This document shows positions 59,768-60,742 of a stretch of 60,742 bases of DNA, piece by piece; the first letter of the stretch is position 1, and each line of letters starts with the position of its first letter. The notes under the pieces were generated by a model, which ran no database searches, was not told the DNA's origin, and was given only the letters and a program-made list of their open reading frames with translations. This DNA is from Hymenobacter nitidus (GTDB taxonomy: Bacteria; Bacteroidota; Bacteroidia; Cytophagales; Hymenobacteraceae), in assembly GCF_020447315.1 (NCBI RefSeq), contig NZ_JAJADQ010000017.1, positions 1 through 60,742 of the forward strand. Reading direction: 5' to 3'. The position numbers and the translations under genes are program-made.

Positions 59768-60091
59768 TGTAGGGCTTTGTATATAAAGTGATCAAGATAC
59801 CTCTCCTACCCGCTGCTTAACCATCGGCTGACTACAAATCTACATATATTGGCTTATAAGTTTCCTAAGGCCCCTCTGTTTTTCGTCCTGCTTGGGAACG
59901 GCCTAGATCAACTCTAGTTGTTTGCTCCCCAGGATGCTGATCCAGTATGCTCGAGGCAAGGTTAATTATACATATTGGAGGTTAAAATACTGAAATCAGT
60001 TATAGATATTCAGATCAAGCTATACAATGCTAGCTGTAGATTGCGGAGTAATAGCTCATCGCCACGGTCAACCCCATAAGATAGCAGAGCC
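59768..60091. other. 324-base intergenic region
   Basis: Divergent region before the PLD gene (minus) and the HTH gene (plus). On the minus strand TAGATTTG (59835-59842) fits the -7 consensus TAnnTTTG and would start the PLD-DUF4407 transcript near 59828, about 60 bp before its GTG. No clear -33 box. No gene seen. Confidence 0.5.
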
Positions 60092-60379
60092 ATGGATAAT
60101 CCCTTTGAAGCTATCGATGGCCGCCTGAGAAATATTGAGGCATTAGTCCTCGAGATATTGCAGCATCAGCGGGCAGGCCCTAAATCTATGTTGCCCGAAG
60201 TTGGGGGCATTGAATTGGCCCAAGAGATAACGCAGCTTAGCAAATCTCGCGTCTATGCTTTAGTTTCAGCCCGAAAAATCCCGCACGCTAAGCGTGGCAA
60301 TAAGCTCTACTTCAGCCTTACGGAACTGCAATCCTGGATCAGCGCAGGTAAACGCTTCTCGGGAGATGAGATTGAATGA
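60092..60379 (+). CDS. Excisionase-like HTH (HTH_17) protein
   Basis: 95 aa. A helical start (NPFEAIDGRLRNIEALVLEILQHQ) precedes the DNA-binding domain at about 38-85: GGIELAQEITQLSKSRVYALVSARKIPHAKRGNKLYFSLTELQSWI, a MerR/excisionase-type winged helix (HTH_17). Similar in design to the gene at 4559-4858. It is followed by the terminator at 60432-60462. As a regulator it could act on the divergent PLD operon, whose promoter it faces. Start at the first ATG. Confidence 0.75.
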   Translation: MDNPFEAIDGRLRNIEALVLEILQHQRAGPKSMLPEVGGIELAQEITQLSKSRVYALVSARKIPHAKRGNKLYFSLTELQSWISAGKRFSGDEIE

Positions 60380-60431
60380 CCCTCCCTATGATCGATGGAT
60401 ACTACCTTAGTATCTACAGCAGATACACAAA

Positions 60432-60462
60432 AAGCCCCGCTAGCTAGGCGCTGGCAGGGCTT
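60432..60462. terminator. Rho-independent terminator, stronger on the minus strand
   Basis: Arms 60432-60444 and 60450-60462 pair at 11 of 13 positions, the rest being G-U compatible on one strand. On the minus strand it is followed by TTTTTGTG, so it best ends the operon 1842-4 reading across the circle junction. On the plus strand it can also end the HTH gene transcript (AAATTTT follows). Confidence 0.75.
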
Positions 60463-60642
60463 AAATTTTCCTAGAGGGGGTAGCAGGCTGACCACTGCTG
60501 TAAACGACTCAATTTTCGTTGCCTACCTCAGTCAGATAGGGCGGGTGTGAAGGCATTGAATAGATAGCTTCAAGACCTGAAACGGAAGTGAGCTGTTAGT
60601 CGAGAGCCTATTCGTCGGCCCCTCCTTGACATTTCCGCGGAG

Positions 60643-60742
60643 GCCCTAAGCCGCTTGAGGCTTCTGTACAATGCATCCCAGCTCCGTCAACCAGCTGTGT
60701 AGATCTCGGTGGTCGCCGTATCATTAAAAGATCCAGTGCCAG
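60643..60742. other. Right terminal overlap, then Illumina P5 adapter sequence
   Basis: 60643-60706 repeat bases 1-64 exactly. From 60697 to 60725 the sequence is the reverse complement of the outer part of the Illumina P5/TruSeq universal adapter (GTGTAGATCTCGGTGGTCGC, then CGTATCATT), joined at a natural GTGTAGATCT shared with the plasmid. The last 17 bases (60726-60742) match nothing in the window that I recognise. Bases 60707-60742 should be treated as artefact. Confidence 0.92.

Noticed and set aside
1..60742. tRNA, rRNA or other structured RNA genes
   Set aside because: No tRNA-like cloverleaf or rRNA sequence was noticed on reading; a covariance-model search would be needed to exclude small RNAs.

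Overview
The window reads as one complete circular plasmid of about 60.6 kb from a member of the Bacteroidota, most likely a Hymenobacter-like Cytophagales. Circularity is seen directly: bases 1-64 are repeated exactly at 60643-60706. The last bases (60697-60725) then run into Illumina P5 adapter sequence, an assembly artefact. The host assignment is an inference from TTTG / TAnnTTTG promoter motifs, the near absence of Shine-Dalgarno sequences, fairly high GC and the gene families present.

Backbone (0-14 kb): a replisome-organizer-like gene pair (4-1842, minus) opposite an Xre regulator; small HTH and HNH genes, one frameshifted; a umuDC operon (5428-7194); two divergent Rep_3 initiators (7247-8428 minus, 9248-10435 plus) around an origin holding two iteron classes; a parA plus small partner operon (10649-11712); and an M15 peptidase with a membrane protein (12066-13236).

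Mobile zone (11.7-23 kb and 28.4-29 kb): a 133-bp MITE, a decayed IS3-family element, a decayed ISKra4-like element whose termini match the MITE, an end fragment of a relative, two divergent serine recombinases, and an IS3 deletion derivative. The transposase genes carry amber codons or frameshifts. AT-rich genes of unknown function (15669-18241) lie among them.

Candidate new system (23.9-28.2 kb, plus): a tightly packed AT-rich operon of a caspase-like peptidase, a CHAT protease, an unrecognised protein and an LCAT-like alpha/beta hydrolase. The inferred logic is a two-protease switch controlling a membrane-lipid effector.

Defence island (28.9-59.8 kb, all minus except one small ORF): (i) vsr, a C5 methyltransferase, a MORC-type GHKL ATPase, a Z1 helicase-like protein, a DUF3427-HNH nuclease and two more HNH proteins; (ii) a TerY-P-like triad (vWA, PP2C, protein kinase) whose kinase shares Ig-like domains with a phospholipase D protein paired with a DUF4407 membrane protein at the far end of the island; (iii) a DUF262/DUF1524 GmrSD-like protein and a membrane Abi protein; (iv) a 1261-aa nuclease-like/helical-repeat protein with a CBS-HEPN-DUF3606-like protein, bounded by two copies of the 3' end of a type III mod gene, one of them a fossil; (v) a type III-like Mod/Res pair. 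The plasmid looks like a carrier of stacked anti-phage modules plus SOS mutagenesis genes.
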